From positions 248,001 through 312,000 of the forward strand of contig JAEVLN010000026.1 in the NCBI GenBank assembly GCA_018350325.1: 64,000 nt of DNA. Reading direction: 5' to 3'. Source of the DNA: Globodera rostochiensis. Its lineage: Eukaryota; Nematoda; Chromadorea; Rhabditida; Heteroderidae. Below are positions 34,496-48,499 of the stretch, one piece after another. The number at the start of each line of letters is the position of its first letter. The stretch's first letter is position 1. The notes under the pieces were generated by a model that saw only the letters and a list, made by a program, of their open reading frames with translations, did not search any database and had not been told where the DNA came from. The position numbers and the translations under genes were made by a program.

Positions 34496-35333
34496 TTCGA
34501 ACAAGCAGAACTTAAGGTCGAGAAATAATCAGCAAAAAGATCCGATCCTTAAAGAATAAAATTAAAAGAATACTTGAATTATGCATGGGGGTTTTTTCTA
34601 GTGTTCTTTCAACAATAAAAATAATGGGGTGTTGTCATTCGACACTTCTAGGTGAGCTATGTTCAAAAAAAGAGGTCTAAGTTAGTGCGTGCGAGTATGC
34701 AGTTTGCTTGCACTGGGGGCGCCAAATATGCATTTTTGCGTAAATATTTTGTCTCATCGACAAATTGTTAGTGTAAATTTGCTTGAAATTTTTTTTCTTG
34801 TTGCTTCTGCTGCATGCAAACGCACAGAGTGCGCGATGCAGGAAAATACGCAGCAGCTTCACTACTCACATTAACATGGCTTGACAGGGTCTGTGGGTAT
34901 TTTTCTTATATTTTAGCTAATAAAACTCCAAAAAAGCTCACCCGTGTCCCCCTATTTCGTGCGCTTTTTTAAAATGCAAATACATAAACGTTCAGCATGC
35001 ACTGCTTGCTAATCGTCATCGAGCCATTGTTTCTTTGGATTTTACCGTACTTTTCGCTTTAAAATTCTTAGTTTAAATGTTTGGCGCTCTATTTGGTTGA
35101 CTTTGACTCCACAACAAATCAAATCTCTTTGAATTCACTGAACTCTTTAACCTTTAACAAAGTTAACGTTTAGAAAATTTTGTTTTGCAATTCTTAAAAT
35201 CGAATTAAAACCATAGAAAAAGCCTTAACAATCTTTCAAAAATCTATACGATAATTTGACGATTCTCTTATTTAAGAACAAAGAAACTTTTGCATTGTTG
35301 TTTTAAATCGTATTGGTTTTTATTTTTATTCAA
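34496..35333. promoter_or_regulatory. Divergent promoter region between EF-2 and importin beta
   Basis: An 838-bp spacer between two divergently transcribed housekeeping genes; both promoters should lie here. It is AT-rich with no obvious TATA pair or long open frame of interest. Inferred from gene layout only. Confidence 0.5.
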
Positions 35334-38300
35334 ATGGACGAACTTGTGCAGATTTTGGAAAAGACTGTGTCACAAAGTGAGTAGTAATTCGTGGTTGATA
35401 AGTAGGGCTTGGATTTATATACAATAAGCCAATTTTTTTTGCCAAAAATGCTCTGTAATCCTAAAAATATTCGTTTTTATTGAATTTTTAAAGAATTTTT
35501 GTCAAAAAAGAGCTAAATAAAGCAAAATTGCATTTTAAAATGGTCAAGCAAAAGAGCAACGTAACAACCATCATCATTTAAATATTCATCGAAACTTAAT
35601 TGCCCTAAAAATATGCAAATGCATATAAATCCTAGCCAATGAATTGATAATACTGTTATACTTTTTTTTTAAATTTAAGACTCGCATGATCAGCAAGTTG
35701 CACTTAAGCTTCTAAATGATGCTTCACAACACAATTTTGTAGGAATTTATTAAAGAAAAATAATGATGATTTCATGAGAATTCCAAAATGTCAATATTTT
35801 AGGCCGAATTTGTGCGTCAGCTGGCCATTGTGCTTTCAAACACTGAAAACAACCCGTTTATACGTAAAGCAGCCGGGCTTCAGCTCAAGAACACGCTTGT
35901 TGCGCGGGACCAAGCAGTTTCCGATCAGAATAAGACCAGGTGTGAAATTTTTTAATTGTATCAACTAATTGAGCGCATTGCAGATGGCTCTCGATGACAA
36001 CCGAAGTTCGTACCGCAGTGAAAAGTTGCGTTTTTCAAACACTTGGCACCGAAACGCGTCCGTCGACAGCTGCGCAGTGCATTGCTGCCATTGCCTGCAT
36101 AGAACTCCCGGCCAATGTCGGGACATCGATTGATCCGTTTCCATTTTTTGTTGTTAATTTGGTTTCTCCGTTTTCAGCAATGGCCCGAACTGATCGAACA
36201 GCTCAGTGTCAATGTCACGGCAGACGGGACGAACAATCCGATCCTCAGGGAAGCATCGCTGGAGGCGCTCGGCTACATTTGCCAAGATTTGCCTGAGCTG
36301 CAACGGGCCGGCCCCATTCTGACGGCAATTGTGCATGGGATGCGCGACGAGGAGACGTCCAACTACGTTCGGCTGGCTGCAACAACGGCGTTGCTCAACT
36401 CGCTGGAATTTGCCAAGCACAACTTTGAGAATGAAGTGTGTGGCTTTTGCAAAAATTAAATGAAATTTTTAATTTGTGTGTCGTGCATTTTGTGTAAATT
36501 TTAAACAAAAATTTTTATTAATTCAGAATGAGCGCAACATCATCATGCAAGTGACCTGCAATGCCACCCAGTCGAGTGACCGGAACGTTCGCGTGGCCGC
36601 CCTTCAATGTTTGGTCAGAATCATGTCGCTGTACTACCGTCACATGGAGCCCTATATGGGCAGGGCCTTATTCCAAGTAGGGTTATGTAAAAGCGCAGTC
36701 AAATAAATTGTTTGAATTCGTACAGATCACTCTTCAAGCCATGAAAGACGCGGGTAAAACCCTTAAACAGTTTTTAGAGTTGCTTGAATAACCAAATTTT
36801 TGTGTTGAGAGGACGAAGTTGCACTGCAGGGCATTGAGTTCTGGTCGAATGTCTGCGATGAGGAGCTGAATTTGGCGGCAGAAGTTGAAGAGGTACAAAC
36901 ACAGTGTCCAGAATTTGTTGTTAGCATTTCCATGCTTTTCAGGCTCAGGAGCAAGGCATCACTCCGGAACAAGTGTCAAGGCATTACGCACTCGGCGCAC
37001 TGCAGCACATTTTGCCAACACTGACAGAGAAATTGGCCAAGCAGGAAAGTGACTCGGAGAGCGAAGATTGGAATCCGGCCAAGTCGGCCGGTGTCTGTGT
37101 GATGCTGCTGGCACAATGCTGCGGGGACACCATCATTGACCCGATTCTGCCGTTCATTCAACAACATTTCACCAACCCGGACTGGCACTACCGCGAGGCG
37201 GCCATCATGGCGTTCGGCTCCATTCTGGAGGGGCCGACCAAGCTGAAACTGCTCACACTCGTCGAACAGGCCATCCAGCCGTTGATTGTTACGCTTTCGG
37301 ACAGTCATGTTCGTCTCTGATTTTTGCAAGGACGGGTTAGAGGAGGGCATGGGAACAATGGCTGTGCTTTCTTTTTTTCTTCTATTTTTTTGAGAAATTT
37401 ATGATTAAAAAAACTTTTCCGACGGTGCCACTCGGTGTCGGCTGGATCTCTCTCTCTCTAAATGCTTTAAAAACTAAAAAGCGAGAAGTTGTTTTTTTCA
37501 TTAAAAATGCTTTTATAGGTTATTTATAGGATTACCTTTTTTCAAATTTGAATTTATACAAATTTTTTTCCAATTTTCAGCCTGCCGTGAAGGACACCGC
37601 CGCGTGGGCCATCGGCCGCGTGTGCGACACATGCGAAGCGTTGGTCACCCGGGAGCAAACGTTGGCCACGTTGCTGCCTTCCCTGTTCACGGCACTGCAG
37701 GATCAGCCTCGCGTGGCCACCAACGTGTGCTGGGTACGATTTTGTTGTTATAGTAATGATGAGAGAATATTTGGTGGCATAACTAAAAATGCCAAAACAC
37801 AAAACCCCCTCTGGCGCTACAGGCAATCTCCAGTTTGGTGAAGGCAGCCTATCAGGTGGCCGTTGATTCGGGCATTGGCTCGGTAGATGAGAAGGGCACA
37901 CCGCAAACATTTATTCTCAGCAGTGTTTATCCGAATATGGTCCAGGAGCTCATCAAAACATCGGATCGGTAACAATTTAGCAAATAATTAAACTGTTTTT
38001 TTTGTTTTTTGAGTCTAGTGGTGATGGGTTGAGTAAAAATTCGTTGATTTTCAGGACGGATTCCAACGCCAACAATCTGCGCATTGCTGCCTATGAGGCA
38101 CTGATGGAGTTGATCAAAAACAGTCCAGCTGATTGTTATCCGGTTGTGCAGCAGACAACGATGGTCATTCTTGGCAAATTGGAATCGCTGTTGAGCATTG
38201 AAGACGCGCTGGTCTCATCCAATGAGCGGTCACAGCTCCGCGACTTGCAATCACAACTTTGTGCCACGCTCCAAAGCGTTTTGCACAAAATTAAAGCAGA

Positions 38301-39579
38301 GGTGTTGTACTATAAAAACGTGTTTTTTTTAGTTTAGGAATTTGTATTTCGAGCAGTTCGGGTATCGATCTAAAACTTTTTAATTTCTTCAGGACGCTCC
38401 ACTGATATCTGATGCGATCATGGCCGGTCTTTTACGAATTATGGGTCGATGTAGTGGTAAGGAGAGTGGAGCAGTGATTGAAGAAGCGTTGATGGCAATT
38501 ACCGCATTGATTGAAGGCAAATTTTACTGCTTACATTTTTTAGAGCTTCGAATAGTTACATCATTGTTCCCAATAATTTTTAACATCTACAGTGCTCAAG
38601 GCCGAATTCCAAAAGTACATCGTCGAGTTCAAGCCGTACTTGCTGAACGCGCTGAATAATCATGAAGACTCGCAGGTGTGCATTGCAGCGATTGGTGTCA
38701 TCTCAGACCTTTGTCGGGCATTTGAGGCCAACATTTCAACCGTAATGGATGAGATCATGGAGAAATTGCTTGGCATACTCCAAGTCAGATTTGATTACTT
38801 TTTTGTGCAAACTAAAAATTTGTTTGTGTGCGTTTAGGACCCCAACGTCAAGCGGACGGTCAAATCGCAAGTGCTCAACGCGTTCGGTGATGTTGCATTG
38901 GCACTGAACGCGCAATACTCCAGATATTTGGGCATGAACATGAAGTGGCTGACGGATGCAATTGCAGCAGCACAAATTACCAATCCGGTGTGTCTCGGTT
39001 GCTTTGCGTTTTAATTTGAATTTTAAAAATCTTTTTCAGGAAGACTACGATCAAGTGGAGTACGTTGAGAGTCTGCGCGAGAGTTGCTGCTACGCCTTCT
39101 CCGGCATTGTGCAGGCGATGAACGGCACCGAGGAGGGTCTGCAACAAATTCAGCACAGCATTCAGCCGATGCTGCAACTTATTGTGCTCATCGCCAACTC
39201 GCAGCCGAGCGCGCCCGAGTCGTTGTGCGCGAGCGCGTGTGCGTTGGCCGGTGATCTGCTGCACGCGTTTGGTGTTCAATTTTTGCCGGTGGTGGACACG
39301 CCCGACTTTGGCATCGCCACGCTGGTCACCAAATGCAAGAAGTCGAGGCAGAACAAGGCCAAGTCCATTGCCATCTGGGTAAGTGTGGTGGGGGAATTCG
39401 TCCGTCTTTTTGGAGACATTTTCTGTGCCATTATTGTTTTCTGTCTACAAATTGCGGATTCTTTTTGACAAAGGCTATGAGTTCAATTCTTGCGTTGAGT
39501 ATAATTATGTTTATTTTTGGCATTTTAGGTGGGCAGGGAGTTGTCACGGGTCAGGCGGCAGGCAGCGGGTCAATCCTAA
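35334..39579 (+). CDS. imb-1: Importin subunit beta-1 (karyopherin beta)
   Basis: Starts [14 protein letters not shown] at 35334 and runs through some thirteen exons of HEAT repeats. Recognisable blocks are [136 protein letters not shown] and [20 protein letters not shown]. It carries classical cargo via importin alpha through the nuclear pore, with release by Ran-GTP. The end reads [16 protein letters not shown] with a stop at 39579. One donor, after SDSH near 37310, is a poor match (GTTCGT) and is the least certain junction. It is the first gene of a same-strand cluster. Confidence 0.93.
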
Positions 39580-39840
39580 AGACGACATCTCAACAAAACA
39601 AAACAAAAAATTAAATTTGAAACCGTACTATCATGTTTATCCATTGATTTTCCCTTTTTGTTGTTTGTTTTGGCCGTTTTTTGCACCTGTCTTATGCCGT
39701 TTTTTTCGTCATTGACTTTAAAATTTTTGATTTTTTTTTGTGTTTTCTATTTTTTTTAGCAATTTGTTGTGACAACAAAAGTCCTTTTTTTATGGTGTAT
39801 CATTTGTTTAATAGGAGTTGAATGACTCATTTGAAGCAAA

Positions 39841-41078
39841 ATGAGTAACACAACTTCGGCGAGTGATGACAAGAAATTGCAATGGATGTATGAGGGGACG
39901 CGCTCAATGGTCAATCGCGAAGACTATTTGTTGGGCAAAAAGGTCTGTCTGAACTCAAGTTGAACCCATAATCGCTCTGTGAATGTTCACAGATTGACAA
40001 GAACTTCGAGATGTTCTCCGATGTTGTCGTTCGAGATCAAGAGGAGGAAAAGCGGGAGACATTCTTCCAGCAGAGCCTTCTCCAACCTAGCACGTCGGTT
40101 GCGCAACATAAAGTGTCCGCCTTGGAGACGCGTATTGTACGAACTGAAGACCCGTTGGTGGCATTAAAAGTGAATTTGTTTGGTTTTGATTTGGTTAATT
40201 TTCAATTATAGTTTCAAGAAGAGCAGCGGAAGCGTCAAATTCTGGAAAATCCATTGCTAAAATTGAAGGCACAGCGTGTGCTTCGAAAGGCGTTTGAGAA
40301 AGAATTGAAGAAGGCCGCAAAGAAGAGCAAGGAGCACAAACGGAGGAGGAGCAATTCGTCGTCTGATGATGAAGTGAAGGAACAAAAGAAGCGTAGAGGA
40401 GAAAGTAGCACAAAAGAGAGTGAACATGGGAGAGGAAGAAGGAGCAACAGCAGGAAAGAGAAGAGGCGCTCCTCCAATTCACGGACAACACGCGACCGAA
40501 GCAGAGAGGCGGTTGGAAGCAGCAGAAGCGATTCAAAGAGAGGAAAGGACGCGTCATCTTCAGCAGGGGCTAGTATTTCGAAAAGCAAGGTGAGCTCCAC
40601 GGGGTTAGTGTTCAGTTTGGTCCATAGCCAAGTGCTGTTTGATTTTTGGATTGGATATGACAAGTGATATTAATTTTACACTTTTTGTGTAGGTTTCCGA
40701 GTCCATGAAGGCAGCACCAACCGCACGATTGACAGCGCCGCCTTCGAAGAAATTGACCGCTGAAGAATTGGAGAAACGACGTCGCGCAATGTTGGCAAAC
40801 GCTTCGTGGCGAGACGAAATGCGTGAGCGAAACATACGGGAGGCGGCCGAGAAATTGGGCAAGGAACGGGACGAAATGTCCACCAACCGATGCTCAGGAT
40901 TTATGCGGTGAGTACATACGCAAATTTAGGGATAAGAATGTTTTCAAAAAAAAATAATTTGAGGCCAATGATGCACAACGCAACCGAAGGCTCGACCATT
41001 GAACAGCGTCTGCAAAGTAATCGGATGAACATTCAGCGCCAACATGACCACATGGATAAATCATTTGTCAGAAAATAA
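39841..41078 (+). CDS. cwc25: Pre-mRNA splicing factor CWC25 homologue
   Basis: The start at 39841 opens MSNTTSASDDKKLQWMYEGT, followed by NREDYLLGKKIDKNFEMFSD: the CIR-N/Cwf25 N-terminal signature. The middle is strongly basic and serine-rich (AKKSKEHKRRRSNSSSDDEV and onward). The C-terminal third is LTAEELEKRRRAMLANASWR and RNIREAAEKLGKERDEMS, ending HMDKSFVRK with a stop at 41078. CWC25 joins the activated spliceosome and promotes the first transesterification. It lies 261 bp after importin beta and 192 bp before the rabaptin gene, on the same strand. Confidence 0.9.
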
Positions 41079-41270
41079 TTTTTTTAAAAAAGCATTTCCT
41101 CGTTCAAACTCAATAAATGGTTGCGGATTTTGCTGTAATTTTTTGTTTGCACAATTGTTAATTTGAAATAGTCGGTTTTTTTATATATTTGTATAGCGTT
41201 TTTGATGAATATACCTATCTATAACTTGCTTATTTTGTCGATAAAGTGTTAAACATTGTGGATTTGCAGA

Positions 41271-43487
41271 ATGGAGGAAGTTGAAGTGGGTTGCTCCTTA
41301 TTCATTAAATTTTGTTCAATTTTTTGTTATTCCCTTTTTAGGACGTTGCCACCACGCCGCCGGAAACGCCCAATGGACAGTGTGAAATGTGTGCAAATTA
41401 TGAGGTATTTTGTTCATTGCCCGGCACATGGATTTATTTGTTTCGATTTCCAACAATTTTATTATTTTAGTTATCACTTCAAACATTGCAAACTTCGCAG
41501 GATACGCTACGGGTAAAAGCGTTTTATACTTCTTCAATTTGTTGACAATTCTGGTGATTAAGGAGCAATTGGCTGCTGCAAAAGGTCTGGGGTTCGATTG
41601 GATGGCGTCATAAAATGAATTTATTTTATTCGATTTCACACACATAGAATTGTATGAAAAGTACGGAAACGAGTTGTCCGAGGAGCGGCGTTATCGCAAA
41701 GAGTTGGAGGGTCGTTTTGCAGCGCTGAACGATGAAATTGAACAAAAAATTGAGGTTTTTTTTTTAAATTTTTGCTTGGGTCGTGCATCTACTATGTTTG
41801 TTGTGCTTTAAAGGCTTTTCTGGAAGCTGTGACCAAGTTTGAAGAACGAATATCATTGCTGGCCAAGAAGCAGGAGACCGATTTGGCGGACTTGGGCCAC
41901 GAGTTGGACGTGGCCAAGGAACGACAGACACAATTGCAGACGGACTTAAAGACACTCTATGAAAAGTGTAAACTAGGAAACATTTTCCTCCAAATTCGTT
42001 GGGGGGTTTCATATAAATTCTGTACAATTTGTTTTTATTTTTAAAATTAATCTTTGTTTTTGACAAGATACCAACGATTGCTCCACAAAAATGCACAAAA
42101 AGCGGAAGAAATGCGTGATCAATGCATCGATTTGCCTCAAACCGTTGATGAACTGACCTTGTTGGCATTGCAATTGCATGAAGATTTGGTATATTATTTT
42201 GTTTACAACAAATTCGCCCAGTATTTTCATTAAAAGTAAAAGTTGTCCCCTCCAGATCAGCGAGAAGGCGAGTCGGGAGCACGAATGCCAAGAGCTGCGC
42301 GATGAGCTGACCGTCGCTCGTGAACAAATGCTCGAAATGGACATTCGGGCCAACGAGAATGAGCAACAGTTGCTCATCTACGCCCAGCACGCTCAACAGC
42401 AGCAACAACAGTTGGAACAACAGCAACGTGAACGTCATTATCATCTTCATCACCGTACTGTTGGCGACGAGGGAGGGAGGAGACAGCAGCAGCAGCACAA
42501 CCAGCCACAACAATCTGGCACATTGTTCACACAAAATGCCGGACCGGACCAGGTAAAATTTTTAATCTGCCAAAACAACGATTAACATTTATTTATTTTT
42601 TCACTTTTATGAGAATGCACATTTCCATTTTTCAGCTTTCCTCCCCGAACACTGCTCGCTCTCCACGACAGCAGCAGCAAACGCTTGAGCAACAAAAAAG
42701 TGTTGATGTTGGTGAAGTGCACGTCGACTGTTGTCCAGATGCAAAATGCCAACGGCTGACAATTGAGTTGGAGCGGCGTTTGCACCGTTCAATGAACGAA
42801 CGGGCGCGACTGCAGGAACTTTTGGTTGAACAACGCAGCAAATGTACCCAAATGCAGTCCGAGCTGGACACTTCCGAAGCAGTTCAGAAAGGTGTGTTTT
42901 GGGTTTTATGAGTTTGAATAATCCAAAAATTCAGACTTTGTGCGACTTAGTCAGAATTTACAAGTGGAGTTGGAAAAAATTCGTCAATCCGAATGTGAGG
43001 TATGAACGCCTTGGAGAAAGTGGGAGGGCGTGGGGGGGGGGAATTGATTAGCTATGTTTTTTATTTTGTTTTTTAAAGACCATTTTTGAGCAGGTTCGGT
43101 GGCAAGACGAGCGGGATTTTGACCGCTGTAATGATTGTAGCAAAGAATTGGTGTCTGGACCTGGCGTCAATTGTCGCCACTGTGGAAAGGTTAGTTGAAA
43201 TAAATTTGCAAATTTTCGAATTTTATACATACTTAATTGTTTTCTTAAGATTTTCTGTTCAGCCTGCACCGCAAACAATGTTCTTAGTGGACCAGCCAAG
43301 TGAGAAAATTTAAAAAAAAAAGTTCTAATTTTGTTGAACCTCTTCCCGTAGACGTCCCATGCCCGTGTGCGTGTTGTGCCATACGCTTCTCTCCAACAAA
43401 GAGGATTCATTGGTTGATCGGCTGAACATCAGCAACGGTGGTCGAGACGAACAACAGCAGCAACAACAGCATCAAGAACAATCATGA
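41271..43487 (+). CDS. rabn-5: Rabaptin-5-like endosomal protein with C-terminal FYVE finger
   Basis: The start ATG at 41271 follows a TTTGCAG trans-splice-like acceptor by one base. Exons encode a long coiled coil: YGNELSEERRYRKELEGRFA, FEERISLLAKKQETDLADLG, ECQELRDELTVAREQMLEMD and RRLHRSMNERARLQELLVEQ. The C-terminal double zinc finger is FDRCNDCSKELVSGPGVNC, CGKIFCSACTANNVLSGPAR and VCVLCHTLLS, giving eight cysteine ligands. The basic membrane motif is atypical: NCRHCGK rather than RRHHCR. Rabaptins bind Rab5-GTP and rabex-5 on early endosomes. Ends in a Q-rich tail at 43487. The last exon spans the boundary of duplication arm 2. Confidence 0.82.
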
Positions 43488-43793
43488 CAGACTTACTTTT
43501 GCTTGTGGCCAGCTCCAGAATTTTAAATTGTTTACGAAATTTTTTTTAATTTCTATTTTGAAGTTGGCCATAGGCAATCGAATAAAATGCCCACCTCTTG
43601 AAGAGCCCAACATATGATCAATGAGAATTTCTATGTGCACATATTGAAATTTGATAGATTAACATCATCATCATGTTTTGCGATTGCGTTCATATAATAT
43701 ACCTTTTTTATTAGCATAAACAAAACATGCTTTTTGATGTGTTTTTAATCGTTTTAGTTAGTGTTTTTTTTTGGCAGTTTGATTGTGTTAACG

Positions 43794-45352
43794 ATGTGCA
43801 CCCCTCGGCATATTTATGCGGTGAGACATGCCGAACGTATTGACGACACGGAGGTAATAAGCCTAAAGCTTTAGTCTCGGCACTTTTTGTTGTGTAAATT
43901 GATTTTAGAAGCGCAAGGTTTGGCACTACAACAGCCGGTTCAGCAAGGACAACCCGCCGCTGTCACCCCGCGGGCGCCAACAGACCGAAGAGCTTTACAC
44001 GGAGTGAGTGTTTGACGCACCGTCAAATGCACAATTTTTACATTTAGGAAAAGCATTCCATTTTGAATACAAAAAGGAAAAGCATTCCATTTCGAATTAC
44101 AAAAAGGAAAAGCATTCCATTTCGAATTACAAAAAGGAAATCATTCCATTTCGAATTACAAAAAGGAAAAGCATTCCATTTTGGATTAACAAAACATCAT
44201 TTTCTCTTTTTCGATAGTTAGCACGTAGCAGTATTAGCGGGATAGGCTCTGATGGTTTTGAATAAATGTTTTGAAAAGGTCATTACCAACGGAACGGACG
44301 ATTCTTAAAAATGGATTGATGATTAACCATAAATTCGCAGATTTCTGAACATTCCCATCGAATACTGCTTCACGTCGCCATATGAACGATGTGTGCAAAC
44401 GGCGGCAAAGATTTTGGAAGGGCGCCGAACGTTAATTAATGTTGAGCCCGGACTTATTGAAGTAATTAATTTGACCCCTTTTTTATTCTTTTTAATTTTG
44501 TTTCTTTTTTGTTATTCAGTCACTGCAAATGATCTACGACAGGTCGAGTGTCCGAAAAGTTGGGTTCCATACCGGTAAAGAGTTGGCGCAGAGGTGTGTT
44601 TTTGAATGAATTTAATCTAAATTCAATTTAAATTGGAACAACAACTTCAACAGGTATGACAACATCAACCGAGAGTACGAACCCATGTTTTTGGCTCCAC
44701 CGGAAAGCGAGGTCAACCAACAACTGACTCTGACTAATAAATATATTAAATTGGAAAAATCTTTATTTAAAAAAATAAAACATTTTTAGATTGCCAAAGG
44801 CAAACACGGATGCACTCAACGGGTTGAGAAAACTTTGCGGAAAATTGTCGACAAATGTAACGGTGACATTCTGATCGGTGAGCGCCAATCTTTTGGGGCT
44901 TTTCCTTGGCTATAAAAAGACTTTAAAAAACCATTTAAAATATTGTTTTATATATTATTATGTTAATTTAAAAAAATATAAAATTTCATTTTTAAGTCTC
45001 ACATCAAGGCCCACTGGCGGCCCTGCAGAAACTGTTGACCGCGTCCATTGAATACGGTGGAACCGCCACAGTGAGCAAGGTGTGGTGGGCGGGGGATTAG
45101 TATAGCGCCCCGGGGGAAATTCAATAAAAACAAAAATTTTGAATTTTCAGTATGCGGAAGTGCCCGGCTGCATTGGTCGTTTTGAAGCGGAATATCTTTA
45201 TGATTCGTACGCGAAAACTTTCTTTTTGGCTAATTTTTAATTGAAAATTTTTTGTTGTTTTAAGCTCACACCTCTCCGACCCAGCCAAGCTGTGCGGGAA
45301 GGATTACAACCGGAAGAAGAAGCGTAAAATGTCACAAATTCTTATTGATTAA
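43794..45352 (+). CDS. Histidine-phosphatase-family protein (UBASH3/PGM-like)
   Basis: The start at 43794 follows a polypyrimidine-CAG acceptor at about 43777. The reading is MCTPRHIYAVRHAERIDDTE, VWHYNSRFSKDNPPLSPRG, FLNIPIEYCFTSPYERCVQT, YEPMFLAPPESEVNQQLTL, GDILIGEVSHQGPLAALQKL and GCIGRFEAEYLYDS. RHAE supplies the phosphorylated His and basic pocket, SPYERC a second pocket residue, and VSHQG the distal His. It ends DYNRKKKRKMSQILID at 45352. The domain order matches branch-1 histidine phosphatases of the UBASH3/ecdysteroid-phosphatase type, without the UBA and SH3 parts. The substrate is unknown. Third to fourth position of the same-strand cluster. Confidence 0.82.
44045..44190. repeat. 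30-bp intronic tandem repeat
   Basis: About five units of AAAAAGGAAAAGCATTCCAT plus TTCGAATTAC in the phosphatase intron of arm 2. It is absent from the matching intron in arm 1 (near 7890), so it arose after the duplication or was lost from arm 1. Confidence 0.85.
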
Positions 45353-45549
45353 ACGAGTGCGCGTCGTGCATTTGAGACAGATTTTTGCACAATTTTTTTA
45401 TATTTATTTTACAAACTTTTACGATTATAAAAGTTTTATGATGCCGAGGACACATTTATGGGGTTTCTTTTATCTCCATTTAATTTGATGATTATTTACT
45501 TTTACTGATTTTTTTAATTTGACAAACGTTTTTATAAAAGCGCCGACAA

Positions 45550-46814
45550 ATGCATCAAATTGTTGGCGATGGATGGACATTGGCAGCACGTACGAAAAAG
45601 AGTCGTCGACGTCGCGTGTTCAGCGCGTTCACGACACCGAAATGCCATGCCAATTTGGGTGCGTTGCCGCACAATGCATTTGTTGGTGATGAGGCGGCGG
45701 CGGTGGACAGCGTGCCGTTATCAGCACGCGCGGAGTTGGCGGCACGCATGGGACGCCTTAGGCACAAATTTCCGCCAAAATTTCGGTGAATTGTTCTGTT
45801 GGCGCGCCATGAAACGGCAAACCGGGCGCTCTTGTTGTTTGTGTAGGCACGGCATTCTTTGCTTTGTCGAACGGATTTTGTGCGACCGTCCGTTGGCACT
45901 GATTCGGACATTCGGCATCGGACCCTTTGAGAATGGCATTGACAGTGCCTACCAATTGGTGGGTCGGGGAATTTGTCAGAGATTAATCCTTAATGATATG
46001 TCTCTCCCATAATTGTTTGGCTTTTTTCGAATTAGATTTTGTTAGAAGCGATCAAAGACCGATTCAGCGTGCCGTTGGTCACCTCGCAAGACCCGGTGAC
46101 CACACTGTGCGAGACGGACTACCTGGCGAGCCGGGGCATCACCGTTCTTCCGGTGCTCTCTGCTTCTTCTTGATGCTGCCCCCCCCCTTTTTTGTAATGA
46201 CAATAATTTTTGAAGTCGGACGATCTGTTGTCCGCTCCACCGATCGATGTTTGTCAACCGAACTACACGCTACTCTTCATGATCCATTGTCCATTTTTAA
46301 AATAACAAATTTCGTATGAACTTCTTTTTAATTTGTTCAGTTTCAGGCACTAACGAAATGTACGACAATGTGCTTTCCTATTATCGGCATCGGCATCGCT
46401 TACAAAATGTCATCCTCGTCGGAAATGTGTGATTTGTACTGCTTGAATTTCTTCTCTTAGAACCGAATCCCGGGGCGGCTTTCGCCTAATGGGTGTTGGG
46501 GCCGAGGGGGCCGGTTCTCCAGCGTCATGATTCATGAACCGTGTGCCATGCCATTGTTTTTTTCTTTCCAGGATCCCAATCTCGGCATCACTTCTTCCTT
46601 TCTTCCAATCAACGGCACAAACGACGGGTCGCCGCCCTCCGATTCCGTCCCATTTGCCAATTTGTGCACATTCGCCCGCCAATCAGTCGCCTTTTCATTG
46701 CCCAATTTTGAAGCCGCTGAGAATGCCTTTCATAGCACTTCCATTAGCTTTTTGGACATTGACAGAGAATCAGAGGAAAATTTAGGAAAAATGTTTATTG
46801 ATTGTGTTTCATAA
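45550..46814 (+). CDS. SRR1-like domain protein
   Basis: The start at 45550 reads MHQIVGDGWTLAARTKKSRR. The second exon gives ALIRTFGIGPFENGIDSAYQ, the third LLEAIKDRFSVPLVTSQDPV and ETDYLASRGITVLP. Then come SDDLLSAPPIDVCQPNYTLL and FMIHCPF, GTNEMYDNVLSYY and NVILVGN, and a last exon ending AENAFHSTSISFLDID with a stop at 46814. The series GIGxF, DP, E, LxxxG, MxHC, YxNxL, IxGN and a final aromatic/acidic tail matches the SRR1 family. Plant SRR1 affects light and clock signalling; animal members are linked to heme-regulated transcription and proliferation. The GGAAAT/GTGTGA junction near 46414 is needed to avoid an early stop. Confidence 0.72.
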
Positions 46815-46962
46815 AATATTCAATTAATGAAAAACGAATATTAATTGTAAATATTAGTCAAATTTAACAAAATGTGGACGATAAATTAACAAAAATTCGC
46901 GCGTTTTGTGTCCTTAACAAATTGTTAACATTCTTCCACAATCTCCAGCAACTTTTTGATTT

Positions 46963-47915
<953 letters not shown>

Positions 47916-48499
47916 TGTGAGAAGGGACTAAAGAGGGGAATAAATGAACCCCCGGGGGCGTCCAATAATTGTCAAATTTGGCCAACAAAACGTGAGTGAG
48001 TGTAAAAGGCATTTAGGAACGACTTCCAAAGCGCACCAATTGCAATTTTTGGACAAGTACAGCTCGAAGTCGGTGGCTATAGCCTCTGCTGGGGGTCAAC
48101 TCAAAAGAATGAAACGGAAAATGAACGGGGGGGGGGAGCATCTCCCAAATGGGGGAGGGGGGGGGGGGGCTTTAAAATCAATTCGGATGGATGATTGCGT
48201 GTAACCAACTCCATTTGGAAGTACCCCAACCCTTTCATTCGCACCCCCAAAGTCACCACCGCTGATGATGACCAGCAGACTCCTCCCCGTCTTTCCCCCC
48301 CCCACCGGACTAAATGCCCTGGAAACACCTTTTTATCGACTTTGAAACAAAAACTGGTGCTGGGTCGTTTCATAAAAAAGGCAAATGGGTCGTCCGTCTC
48401 CCCTTGCCTTTTTTACGAAACGACCCAACACACAAAAAACCAATATAGGCAAATTTGCCATTCCTGTCGGAACAAGACCAGCAGACGCGCATAGACGAA

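Noticed and set aside
46410..46682. 90-codon minus-strand frame opposite the SRR1-like gene
   Set aside because: Shadow of the SRR1-like coding exons on the plus strand, which carry the family motifs.
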